DNA of 64,000 bases, taken from contig NZ_CP017634.1 in the NCBI RefSeq assembly GCF_002777255.1, positions 2,058,903 to 2,122,902 of the forward strand, in the 5' to 3' direction. A model generated the notes under the pieces. The model ran no database searches. It had not been told where the DNA came from and saw only the letters and a program-made list of their open reading frames with translations. Shown one piece after another: positions 36,243-44,264 of this stretch. Numbering within the stretch: the first letter of the stretch is position 1; every line of letters starts with the position of its first letter. Position numbers and translations under genes: made by a program. The stretch is from Candidatus Formimonas warabiya. GTDB lineage: Bacteria; Bacillota; Dehalobacteriia; Dehalobacteriales; Dehalobacteriaceae.

Positions 36243-37330
36243 GCTACCCCCTCCTTGCCTGTCAGTTTCAAAATTCCCTTCATGGTCTTCTCACCGGCAG
36301 GACCGGAACGCAATTCATTCAATTCTTCCTGGGCTTCCGCCTGCAGTTTCGGCGCCACATCCTTGCCGTATCCTAAGCTGAAGGCGGCAGAGATGCCGGC
36401 CAGTCTTCCTTCTACCATGGCGGAGCTGGCTTCTTCCACCCCGCTCACATCGCCGGCCACATACAGTCCGGGACGAGTGGTTTCTAAGAAATCATTGCGC
36501 ACAGGCACATGACCGGAGAGTTCGGGCACATACTTCATTTCACATTCTGCCTGCCAGCACAGTTCCGTCAAGGGGCTCAATCCCACCGCCAGACACATAA
36601 CATCGGCTTTGATATCCTGTTCTGTTCCGGGGATGGGCTGCCACTTTTCGTCCAGCTGCCAGATGATGGCACCTTCTAAGGTATTTTCCCCATAGGCTTC
36701 TTTAATGGTATGGGACGTGAGAATTGGTACCCCCGCCCGGCGAATCTTTGAAGCATGGACCAGGTAGCCGCCGATCTGAGGAGCGGCTTCGATCACCCCG
36801 GCTACTTCCACGCCCGCCTGCATCAGCTGGTAGGAAACAATGAGACCAATATTCCCGGCCCCTACCATGAGCACTCTTTTTCCCGGAACGACACCGGCTA
36901 CGTTCATCAATGTCTGCACCGCACCGGCCCCGTAGATCCCAGGCAAGTCATTGTTGGGGAACACCAAAAACTTTTCTGCCGCGCCCGTGGCGACAATAAT
37001 TTTCTCCGGTTTAATCTTGATATGTTTGCCGTCGGCTTCGGCGGTGACCACGCCGTCTTCATAAATACCTAAAGCCGTAGTATCTTTCCAAACTTCCACT
37101 TTAGGATCCTGCTCCACTTGGTCTAAAAGGAAATCACCGATATGGATCCCCCGGTCTCCGGCATATTGCTTCTTGGAGCCAAAGAATTTATGGGTCTGTT
37201 TCACCAGCTGGCCTCCCGGCTTGCCGTCCCTTTCTAAGATCAGAACACTGGCGCCCAGTTGGGCAGCAGCGGCAGCGGCACACAGGCCGGCGGGTCCTCC
37301 CCCGATCACTAATATTTCCGTTTGCTTCAT
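36236..37330 (-). CDS. NAD(P)/FAD-dependent oxidoreductase (HcnB / sarcosine oxidase alpha-like)
   Basis: 364 residues from an ATG that overlaps the previous stop as ATGA. Two nucleotide-binding motifs: GGGPAGLCAAAAAAQ near the N-terminus (FAD) and MVGAGNIGLIVSYQL in the middle, with a late GLYVAGDVSGVEEA. Matches the amino-oxidase alpha core. It would transfer electrons between the DAO-type subunit and NAD(P) or ferredoxin. Confidence 0.88.
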   Translation of the reverse strand: MKQTEILVIGGGPAGLCAAAAAAQLGASVLILERDGKPGGQLVKQTHKFFGSKKQYAGDRGIHIGDFLLDQVEQDPKVEVWKDTTALGIYEDGVVTAEADGKHIKIKPEKIIVATGAAEKFLVFPNNDLPGIYGAGAVQTLMNVAGVVPGKRVLMVGAGNIGLIVSYQLMQAGVEVAGVIEAAPQIGGYLVHASKIRRAGVPILTSHTIKEAYGENTLEGAIIWQLDEKWQPIPGTEQDIKADVMCLAVGLSPLTELCWQAECEMKYVPELSGHVPVRNDFLETTRPGLYVAGDVSGVEEASSAMVEGRLAGISAAFSLGYGKDVAPKLQAEAQEELNELRSGPAGEKTMKGILKLTGKEGVAC

Positions 37331-37632
37331 CTCAGGCACCCCTTCCCCTTCTGAGTTTCCACCTGTATACCGGGTTGTACTTTTTCCACACAGATTCTCA
37401 CATTGGGTTCACCATTCACAACCATCAGACAGGAGGAACAATTGCCGATGGCACAGAACAATCCCCGGGGACGGTGCAATTCAGAGCTATGCCCTAAGAT
37501 CCGGATCCCTGCCGCATGTAAGGCGGCAGCGATTGTCTCCCCGGCGTAACCGTCAACAGGCTGTCCATCAAAGAAAAATGATACCTTTTCACCCCGCTGA
37601 AAATCTAAGATTGGGTGCTTAACAATACGCAT
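37327..37632 (-). CDS. [2Fe-2S] ferredoxin-like subunit (HcnA / SoxA N-terminal type)
   Basis: 101 residues from ATG at 37632, about ten bases after GGAGGGG. Cysteines in LFCAIGNCSSCLM plus a later Cys in VRICVEKV give the plant-type 2Fe-2S pattern of HcnA and the sarcosine oxidase N-terminal domain. First gene of the five-gene operon, expressed from the sigma-54 promoter at 37749-37764. Confidence 0.85.
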   Translation of the reverse strand: MRIVKHPILDFQRGEKVSFFFDGQPVDGYAGETIAAALHAAGIRILGHSSELHRPRGLFCAIGNCSSCLMVVNGEPNVRICVEKVQPGIQVETQKGKGCLR

Positions 37633-37748
37633 TACAGTCACTCCCCTCCAGTAAATAGATTCCTGTCATGAAATAAGTAGCAGGCTGAGAAAGGTGCTTG
37701 CGCAAAAATTCTCAACCTCAAAGCATTTCCATATAAATGTCTTAACAT

Positions 37749-37764
37749 TGCAAATTTTATGCCA
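37749..37764 (-). promoter_or_regulatory. Sigma-54 (-24/-12) promoter for the flavoprotein operon
   Basis: Minus strand TGGCATAAAATTTGCA, closely matching TGGCAC-N5-TTGCW, about 117 bases before the first gene. Confidence 0.85.
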
Positions 37765-37848
37765 ATATATAAAAAGGCTGGCCCCGGTGCTGGAGCCAGC
37801 GGAAAATACTCATTTTGCATCCCTTTCGTGTCTAGTTTCTGCACACAC

Positions 37849-37866
37849 GTGTCAACTATCCGACAC
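37849..37866. promoter_or_regulatory. Candidate sigma-54 activator site (GTGTC-N8-GACAC)
   Basis: GTGTCAACTATCCGACAC, 85 bases upstream of the sigma-54 promoter and just after the end of the activator gene. Same half-sites and spacing as 19801-19818. A weaker GTGTC half-site lies at 37828. Confidence 0.6.
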
Positions 37867-37876
37867 ATCATTCCCT

Positions 37877-39628
37877 TTACTGTTTTATATCCAATTTTTT
37901 CATTTTATAATAGAGCGTGCTCCGGGGAATCCCCAACCGTTTTGCCGCCTTGGATTTATCTCCCCCCGCTTCCTCAAGGGCCTGGAGAATAATCTCTTTT
38001 TCCGTACGGTCGGTGATATCCGTTAAAGTCGATTCGGTACTGGCGATTTCTCCGGCGGTGAATCTCTTCAGCTTCATGGAAGAAGGCAAATGGTCCTGGA
38101 GAATCATCTTGTCCTCGGCCAGAATGACCATCCGCTCCACCACATTGCGCAGCTCCCTGATATTTCCTGGCCAGGGATAGTTCAAGAGGGTGGTCATCAC
38201 CTCCGGAGCAATTTGGACCATATCCCGGTTTTGCTGGAGACAAAACTCCCGGATAAAAAGGTAAATCAATTCCGGGATATCTTCCTTTCTCTGCCGCAGG
38301 GGAGGTATTTCTAAAGACACGACGTTGATGCGGTAATAAAGGTCCTCCCGAAACAGGCCGTCGTTGATCATCTGCTCCAGATCCCGGTGCGTAGCGGCAA
38401 TCACCCGCACATCCACGTCAATGGGATCACTGCCGCCCACTTTATAAAAACGCTTATTTTGCAGGACTCTTAGCAGCTTCACCTGCAAATCCAGGGGCAT
38501 TTCTCCTATTTCATCGAGAAAAATAGTCCCTTGATGGGCGATTTCAAATTTGCCCGGTCTTCCTTTCCGGTCGGCGCCGGTAAAGGCCCCGGACTGGTAG
38601 CCGAATAATTCACTCTCAAACAGGGCGGCCGGAATCGCCCCGCAATTAATAACCACAAAGGGTTTATTGCGGCGGGAACTTTCGTTATGGATGGCTTCGG
38701 CAAACAGTTCCTTTCCGGTACCGCTTTCTCCCCTGATCAGCACCGCCACATTGGTATTGGCCACCCGTTGCGCCAAACTGATGCTGTCCCTTAATTTTTT
38801 GCTGTGCCCGACAATTTTTTGAAAAGCATCATTGGGCCGGTGAATTTTGGTAATTTCATTTTTGAGCTGGCGCACCTCGGAACTGGCCTTGGACAGCTCG
38901 TTATGCAAGCTTACGGTCTCGGTAATATCCCGTTCGGAGCAGACGCTCCCCAAAACCTGGTCCTGATAAACAATGGGAGAAGCATTGATCAGCACATGGG
39001 TACCGGGAATCGGTTGATGGTAATCATTGCGCACCCCTTTTTTCTTCATCACGTCCTTGCTGATCACATGGGTGACCACCAGGCTGGAAAAGAAGCGGTT
39101 AATTTCCTGGCCCACAATGGTATGGGCGGGAATGCGGTACAATTCTTCCGCCCTTTTATTCCAGCCCACCACCACATTCTGCTGATCAATCATGGTAATG
39201 GCTTCGTTTACCGTATCCATCAGGGTAGTCACGGAACACTCCAAATGAAGCATCTGCTCCCACAATAAGGACAACATCCGCCCTGCCTCGATCACCCCAA
39301 GGGGGAAGCCCATTTTATCAATCAAAACGCCCAACTGGCCGGGAAAAGAACGGATGAGGTCAATTACCTTTGCCAAAGGGGTATCGACCGGAACGGGGAA
39401 ACCCTTCACCGCCAGGTCTCCAATTTTTCCCCTATCCTCCAATTTCAGAAACTCCGAAGCCAAAACCACATTCCAGGAACTGTCCGGGCTGGGCCAAAGC
39501 ATGGCTGCCAGCTGCTTTTCTCTGATATTGAACCGCAACACCTCCGGGCTTTGCTCGGGATCGATTAACGCTACCGGTTGGTAAATCAAATCTTCTATTT
39601 TCAGCGTTTCACTTGCACCTTTGAACAT
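37877..39628 (-). CDS. Sigma-54-dependent Fis-family activator with PAS domain
   Basis: 583 residues. The N-terminal 120 residues form an uncharacterised region with CBS-like segments, then a PAS domain at about 135-240 (ITMIDQQNVVVGWNKRAEEL). AAA+ domain: Walker A GESGTGKE at 300-307, GAFTGA loop at 347-352. A Fis HTH (DKSKAAKRLGIPRSTLYYKM) ends the protein. GAGGTG precedes the ATG. It sits directly upstream of the flavoprotein operon, which has a sigma-54 promoter, and is the likely regulator of it and of korDABC. Confidence 0.92.
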   Translation of the reverse strand: MFKGASETLKIEDLIYQPVALIDPEQSPEVLRFNIREKQLAAMLWPSPDSSWNVVLASEFLKLEDRGKIGDLAVKGFPVPVDTPLAKVIDLIRSFPGQLGVLIDKMGFPLGVIEAGRMLSLLWEQMLHLECSVTTLMDTVNEAITMIDQQNVVVGWNKRAEELYRIPAHTIVGQEINRFFSSLVVTHVISKDVMKKKGVRNDYHQPIPGTHVLINASPIVYQDQVLGSVCSERDITETVSLHNELSKASSEVRQLKNEITKIHRPNDAFQKIVGHSKKLRDSISLAQRVANTNVAVLIRGESGTGKELFAEAIHNESSRRNKPFVVINCGAIPAALFESELFGYQSGAFTGADRKGRPGKFEIAHQGTIFLDEIGEMPLDLQVKLLRVLQNKRFYKVGGSDPIDVDVRVIAATHRDLEQMINDGLFREDLYYRINVVSLEIPPLRQRKEDIPELIYLFIREFCLQQNRDMVQIAPEVMTTLLNYPWPGNIRELRNVVERMVILAEDKMILQDHLPSSMKLKRFTAGEIASTESTLTDITDRTEKEIILQALEEAGGDKSKAAKRLGIPRSTLYYKMKKLDIKQ

Positions 39629-39740
39629 GGCAGCACCTCAGGCATCCGTGATTTTGGGACATGATTCTTAATCCTTATAATTCGACTGAATTTAAAAAAA
39701 TCCTTTCTGCCAAAAAGATGCATTCCCCCGGCTGAGTGCT

Positions 39741-40247
39741 TCAACGCCCTTTCCACTCTACGACGGTGCCATTTTCCAGGGATTCCGGCACATCAATAAT
39801 TCTTTGGTTTGGCGAGCCCCGGTAGGCCAAATTCAGGTCCCGCCGCTCATGCATATAGGGGCCGTCAATCAATAGATCCGTTAAATGGAGCAGTTCCCTC
39901 ACCGGGGCATCACGCCGGGCCCTTTCGGTTAATTGTTCGTATGTGTACCCGGAATATACGTTCACATTTTTCCCCATCTTTTTTGCTGCTCTGGCTAACG
40001 CGGCACATGCTTCCGCCTGGCAAAAAGGCTCTCCGCCGCTTATTGTAATTCCCGCAATCATGGGCAGTTCCTGGAACTGATCGATGATCGCGGCTACCTC
40101 CCAAACCTGACCCCCCTGAAAATCGTGGGTCTCGGGATTATGACACTGGGGACAGTGATGGGGGCAACCCTGGACAAAAACCACAAAACGGATACCCGGC
40201 CCATCCACGACACTTTCCGGCACGATGCCGGCTACTCTGATTTGCAT
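39741..40247 (-). CDS. nrdG: Anaerobic ribonucleotide reductase activating enzyme
   Basis: 168 residues from ATG at 40247. Radical SAM cluster motif CPHHCPQCHN (about 30-39) and the SAM-binding glycines ITISGGEPFCQ. NrdG generates the glycyl radical on NrdD. About 130 bases after nrdD, with a weak terminator in between. Confidence 0.93.
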   Translation of the reverse strand: MQIRVAGIVPESVVDGPGIRFVVFVQGCPHHCPQCHNPETHDFQGGQVWEVAAIIDQFQELPMIAGITISGGEPFCQAEACAALARAAKKMGKNVNVYSGYTYEQLTERARRDAPVRELLHLTDLLIDGPYMHERRDLNLAYRGSPNQRIIDVPESLENGTVVEWKGR

Positions 40248-40338
40248 CCATATCAACCTTCCCTCAGCTGATTAATTCATAGCGACTGCATCAGGCCGAC
40301 CTACATATACTACGGTACTCCCGGTCAACCCTAAAAAT

Positions 40339-40364
40339 AAGGGAGCTGATTTGTTCGCTCCCTT
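40339..40364 (-). terminator. Hairpin between nrdD and nrdG
   Basis: AAGGGAGC / GCTCCCTT with a 10-base loop followed on minus by ATTTTTAGG. Probably a partial terminator that lowers nrdG relative to nrdD. Confidence 0.65.
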
Positions 40365-40376
40365 TCTTGCCATCTT

Positions 40377-42389
40377 CTACATATGGGCCTTTCTGTCTCT
40401 CAGCTCGGCCAGCTTGGAGTCATTGAACCTATCCACCGTACTGAAATAACCGGTAATGCGCCGCACTCTCCGGATCGCGCCGCTGCCGCAAACCGGGCAC
40501 TCATCTTCGTTAATCACCCCAATGTGGCTGCACCCCAGACAAAAGTCAATGGGAAAGTTGATGCCCGCATATCCCATATCGGAGGCGGCCATGTGCCGGA
40601 TGATGGCCTCCACGGCCTCTACATTATGCAGGGGCGGTGACGCCAATTCCACATAGCTGATGTGCCCGGCGTTGCAGAATTTATGATAGGGGCCCTCCAA
40701 AGACAATTTATGAAACATGGAGATATCAAAACTAACAGGGATATGGAAAGAGTTGGTATAATACTCCTTGTCCGTAATCCCGGAAATGAGGCCATATTCT
40801 TCTTTGTCATGGCTGACGAAGCGTCCCGACAGCCCTTCGGCTGGCGTAGCCAGAAGCGTATAGTTCAGGTCGTAGTCTTCGCAAAATTGATCAATCTGCT
40901 TGCGCATATGCGCCACAATTTCCACGCCTAATTCCTGGGCTTCTTGAGACTCCCCGTGATGCTTGCCGGTAAGGGCGGTTAAGGCTTCCGCCAAACCAAT
41001 AAAGCCAATGGACAGGGTCCCGTGTTTAATCGCTTCCTCAATCCGGTCATAAGGGCCCAGCTCTTCCGAATCCAGATACAAATGCTGTCCCATCAGGAAG
41101 GGCATATCTCTCACTTTCAGATTGGCCTGCACCTGGTACCGGTGGTAGAGCTGACGGGCTACCAAATCCAGGATATGGTCCAGCAACCGGTAAAAATTAT
41201 CCACATTGCCCTTTGCCTGCATCCCTAAACGGGGCAAATTGATGGAAGTAAAGGAAAGGTTTCCTCGTTTTTCCGTAACCTCCGGACCCCGGCGGTTGGC
41301 CATCACCCGGGTGCGGCATCCCATATAACTGACCTCTGTGCCAAATTGTTTATTAAAGCTGGCATCCATAAAGCTGAAAGTGGGATTCATGCGCCGGGCG
41401 GCAACCCGCATGGCCAGTTCAAAGAGGTCCCGGTTGGGATCTCCCGGATTGAGATTAATACCTTCTTTTAAACGGAAAATGATATTGGGGAAAATAGGAT
41501 TCTCCCCCCGGCCCAATCCTTTTTCATAGGCGAGCAGTAAATTGCGCACTACCTTCCGCGCCCCTTCCGAGGTTTCCGTTCCCACATTGAGGCTGGAAAA
41601 AGGCACCTGAGCGCCCGCCCGGGAATGCATGCTGTTCAGGTTAAAAATCAGGGCTTCCATAGCCTGATAGACTTCTTCCTCAGAAGCTTCGTCCACATAA
41701 GGGGCCACGTCCCGGTCGAAAAAAGCAAAAGATTGGCCTCCGTGCATATCATTCTGGGAACTCTGTAAAATGATGGCCGCTAAAGCGGCGGCAGTACCAG
41801 GCCGCTTGGGCGGGCGGATATAGCCATGCCCGTTGTCAAAGCCGTCTTTTAACAATTGGCCCAGGGGAATCTGGACACAGGTGAGGGTTTTGGCATAAAA
41901 ATCCAAATCGTGGATATGAATATCCCCACGGCGATGCGCCAAAGAAAATTCTTCCGGAATCAAGCGGGACAAATAATAGGTTTTGCTTGCTGCGCTGGCA
42001 ATCTGAAGCATTTTGGCGGACGGGGAATTGCTCACATTGGCGTTTTCTCTGCTGGTTTCTACCAGAATCTGCCGCACCGCTTCCATCAGGTCCGACTTAC
42101 CGTCTCTTACCCGGTTGCGCCTGTCCCGGTAAATAATATAAGCTTTCGCCGTCCGGGCATGTCCAGACTCGATCAGCACTTTTTCTACGGCATCTTGCAC
42201 GTCTTCTACGCCGAAAACATTGCCGTTGTATTTTCCTTTTAAATATTTCAGTACTTCCAAAGTCAGCTCCATCGCGGTCTGCCGGTCTTCACCGCCCACA
42301 GCCTTAGCCGCCTTAAAAATGGCGTCCGTAATTTTCTTTTCGTTGAAATCAACCAACCGGCCATCTCTTTTTCGAATCGTCGTAAACAC
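40377..42389 (-). CDS. nrdD: Anaerobic (class III) ribonucleoside-triphosphate reductase
   Basis: 670 residues from a GTG at 42389, preferred because GGGGGGAG lies just upstream; an ATG overlapping nrdR has no ribosome site. N-terminal ATP-cone, then the NrdD barrel. The C-terminal zinc site CLGCSHIG with CPVCGSG, and the glycyl-radical motif RRITGYFSTVDRFN, are both intact. Makes deoxyribonucleotides without oxygen. Operon nrdR-nrdD-nrdG. Confidence 0.95.
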   Translation of the reverse strand: MFTTIRKRDGRLVDFNEKKITDAIFKAAKAVGGEDRQTAMELTLEVLKYLKGKYNGNVFGVEDVQDAVEKVLIESGHARTAKAYIIYRDRRNRVRDGKSDLMEAVRQILVETSRENANVSNSPSAKMLQIASAASKTYYLSRLIPEEFSLAHRRGDIHIHDLDFYAKTLTCVQIPLGQLLKDGFDNGHGYIRPPKRPGTAAALAAIILQSSQNDMHGGQSFAFFDRDVAPYVDEASEEEVYQAMEALIFNLNSMHSRAGAQVPFSSLNVGTETSEGARKVVRNLLLAYEKGLGRGENPIFPNIIFRLKEGINLNPGDPNRDLFELAMRVAARRMNPTFSFMDASFNKQFGTEVSYMGCRTRVMANRRGPEVTEKRGNLSFTSINLPRLGMQAKGNVDNFYRLLDHILDLVARQLYHRYQVQANLKVRDMPFLMGQHLYLDSEELGPYDRIEEAIKHGTLSIGFIGLAEALTALTGKHHGESQEAQELGVEIVAHMRKQIDQFCEDYDLNYTLLATPAEGLSGRFVSHDKEEYGLISGITDKEYYTNSFHIPVSFDISMFHKLSLEGPYHKFCNAGHISYVELASPPLHNVEAVEAIIRHMAASDMGYAGINFPIDFCLGCSHIGVINEDECPVCGSGAIRRVRRITGYFSTVDRFNDSKLAELRDRKAHM

Positions 42390-42412
42390 CAAAACTCCCC
42401 CCGATTTCTCTG

Positions 42413-42865
42413 TCATTTTTTTTGTAAAAGCAAAATTTCTTCAATGAAAGTATTTATGTCTTTAAATTGCCGGTATACGGAAGCAAACCTGACATAGGCC
42501 ACTTCGTCCAGATTTTTTAGTCTTTCCATCACCATCTCACCAATGGTCTGGGAAAAAATCTCCCGCTCCAGAGAATTGCTCAAATCCTTTTCGATATCTT
42601 CCACTATCCCCTCCAGTTTGCTGAATGATACCGGGCGTTTTTCACAGGCTTTAATGATTCCGTTTAATACCTTTCTGGAATCAAAGACTTCCCTGCGCCC
42701 GTCTTTTTTCACCACGATTAAAGGCAGTTCTTCGATCTTTTCATATGTAGTAAACCTGCGTTGACACTTTAAGCATTCCCGGCGCCGGCGGATACTGCGC
42801 CCTTCTTCGGCAGGCCGGGAATCTAACACTTTTGAATCCTCAAAACTGCAGAACGGGCAACGCAT
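42413..42865 (-). CDS. nrdR: Transcriptional repressor of ribonucleotide reductase genes
   Basis: 150 residues, the usual NrdR length, from ATG at 42865 with GGAGG upstream. N-terminal zinc ribbon CPFC...CLKC with [16 protein letters not shown], followed by an ATP-cone domain. NrdR senses dATP/ATP and represses reductase operons. A NrdR box overlaps its own promoter (42952-42967), so the operon is autoregulated. Confidence 0.96.
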   Translation of the reverse strand: MRCPFCSFEDSKVLDSRPAEEGRSIRRRRECLKCQRRFTTYEKIEELPLIVVKKDGRREVFDSRKVLNGIIKACEKRPVSFSKLEGIVEDIEKDLSNSLEREIFSQTIGEMVMERLKNLDEVAYVRFASVYRQFKDINTFIEEILLLQKK

Positions 42866-42951
42866 TTGTCCTTCCCTCCTTCGGCATGTAAAGGAAATCA
42901 CCTGGTATCTCTGGGATTCATTTTATCCCTGATCAAGAAAAATAAACCCAG

Positions 42952-42967
42952 GCGCAATATATAGTGC
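42952..42967. promoter_or_regulatory. NrdR box
   Basis: GCGCAATATATAGTGC compared with the known consensus acaCwAtATaTwGtgt matches 13 of 16 positions. It begins right after the -10 element of the nrdR promoter. Only one box is evident; NrdR boxes are usually paired. The same bases form a hairpin that could also end ylmC transcription. Confidence 0.75.
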
Positions 42968-42975
42968 CTGGATAT

Positions 42976-43005
42976 ATTATATGATACCAAATCTAGAGGT
43001 GTCAA
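42976..43005 (-). promoter_or_regulatory. Sigma-A promoter of the nrdR-nrdD-nrdG operon
   Basis: Minus strand TTGACA, 18 bases, TATAAT. Both hexamers match the consensus. Predicted transcription start is near 42969, immediately before the NrdR box. Confidence 0.85.
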
Positions 43006-43019
43006 CTAAATCCCGCTAA

Positions 43020-43298
43020 TTAATCTACAAAATTTTCCTCTTTTTCTTGGTGCTTCAGCTCTGTAAACCCATGTACCTCCACCAGGATTACATCCGCCCC
43101 AATTTTTTTGATTTGGTCCCAGGAGATCGCCACATCGTCGTACCTGCCAAAGATGCCGAGAAATCTGCTTGTACCCGGTAAAATCAACGATTGAATTTTC
43201 CCTCGCTGGAGATTTAATTCTATATCTTTAATAAATCCTAAACGTTTTCCGTCCACGATATTAATGATGTCTTTCATGCGCAGCTCGGATACTTTCAT
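43020..43298 (-). CDS. ylmC: YlmC/YmxH family PRC-barrel sporulation protein
   Basis: 92 residues from ATG at 43298. Typical YlmC/YmxH sequence: short PRC-barrel fold with SELRMKDIINIVDGKRLGF then FGRYDDVAISWDQIKKIGADVILV. Widespread in spore formers, function unclear. Lies between spoIIR and nrdR, consistent with a conserved sporulation neighbourhood. Confidence 0.9.
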   Translation of the reverse strand: MKVSELRMKDIINIVDGKRLGFIKDIELNLQRGKIQSLILPGTSRFLGIFGRYDDVAISWDQIKKIGADVILVEVHGFTELKHQEKEENFVD

Positions 43299-43421
43299 CA
43301 CTTTCTCCCACCTCCTTAAGAATAGTATATGAGGCTGGACAAAAAAGTTCCCTTATTTTTGTTACAAGCTTTCTTAAGTAAGAGGTGCGTAACCTGGGGC
43401 GGCTGCCGGAGGATACAAAAA

Positions 43422-43443
43422 AGGAACCGAAATCTCAGTTCCC
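43422..43443 (-). terminator. Terminator after spoIIR
   Basis: GGAAC / GTTCC stem with a 10-base loop followed on minus by CCTTTTTTG, about 35 bases after the spoIIR stop. Confidence 0.8.
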
Positions 43444-43477
43444 TATTCATATCATGCAAAATTGTTAATTACTTTTA

Positions 43478-44113
43478 CTACTTTGCCCGGGCCAGGGACC
43501 TTTTCCCAAAAAGGCTTTTTACTTCATCCAGAATCTTAAAGCGGATCACCACATGAGCTGGTTGGGCATTTACCGGCTGCGCTTCTTCCATGCGGTCCGG
43601 CAAGTCCCCCACCTGGACGGCCAAAGTGCTGGAAATATCAATGAAACATAAGGGAGGATATAGGACACACCACCAATTGCGCCCGCTGCCTTCCCCCAGC
43701 ACCACTCTTAACGCCTCATAGCGTCCTGAGGGAAGAACCAAATCGCCGTATGCTTTGGCAGGAAAATCAAAATCTCCCAGTTTCACCGACGCATCATACC
43801 CTACTCCTAAGGAAGCCAAGTATAAGTCGGCACTTTTTTTGATCTGGGGAATTTGTTTTACCGCCATCGCCCTGGCCTCTTCCACCGTTTCTGCCTCTTT
43901 AAAGTAGGGCGCCATTAATTTTATCACCTGGTCCCGGACCAACAGCTTCACCTTTTGGTCATAAACGGAGTCGCTATTGGCAATCACATGCAACCGGATC
44001 AAGTTGTTCGCCGCCAGCGGCGGGGCAATGTATTCCCGATACGCCAACACAAATCCCCCTATGCCAATGGCCAACGCAATCAGGATCATCCCTATTTTTT
44101 TTCGGTTTAACAT
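43478..44113 (-). CDS. spoIIR: Stage II sporulation protein R
   Basis: 211 residues from ATG at 44113 with GGAGAGG upstream. N-terminal hydrophobic segment (about 8-22) for secretion from the forespore, then the SpoIIR domain with NLIRLHVIANSDS and the conserved GSGRNWWCVLYPPLCF. SpoIIR signals across the septum so that pro-sigma-E is processed in the mother cell. It follows sigG, a frequent arrangement in Clostridia. Confidence 0.95.
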   Translation of the reverse strand: MLNRKKIGMILIALAIGIGGFVLAYREYIAPPLAANNLIRLHVIANSDSVYDQKVKLLVRDQVIKLMAPYFKEAETVEEARAMAVKQIPQIKKSADLYLASLGVGYDASVKLGDFDFPAKAYGDLVLPSGRYEALRVVLGEGSGRNWWCVLYPPLCFIDISSTLAVQVGDLPDRMEEAQPVNAQPAHVVIRFKILDEVKSLFGKRSLARAK

Positions 44114-44140
44114 AATATCCACCTCTCCAAATCCTTTTAA

Positions 44141-44264
44141 TTGGGGACATTCCAGTCCCGGGAAACACTCTTACGCTTCAGCTGGTGTGTCCCCTTTCCA
44201 TACATTGGGGACATTCCAGTCCCCAGACACACCCTCCGGCTTTAGCTGGTGTGTCCCCTTTCCA
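44141..44264. repeat. Two tandem REP-like palindromic units between sigG and spoIIR
   Basis: Two near-identical 60-base units, 44141-44200 and 44205-44264. Each begins TTGGGGACATTCCAG and ends with GCTGGTGTGTCCCC plus a short tail, so each folds on itself (GGGGACA..CCAG / CTGG..TGTCCCC). The second unit ends at the base before the sigG stop. The composition resembles REP/BIME elements mobilised by RAYT transposases. Confidence 0.85.

Noticed and set aside
37638..37871. 77-codon minus-strand frame upstream of the flavoprotein operon
   Set aside because: It covers the sigma-54 promoter and enhancer palindrome and shows no protein signature.
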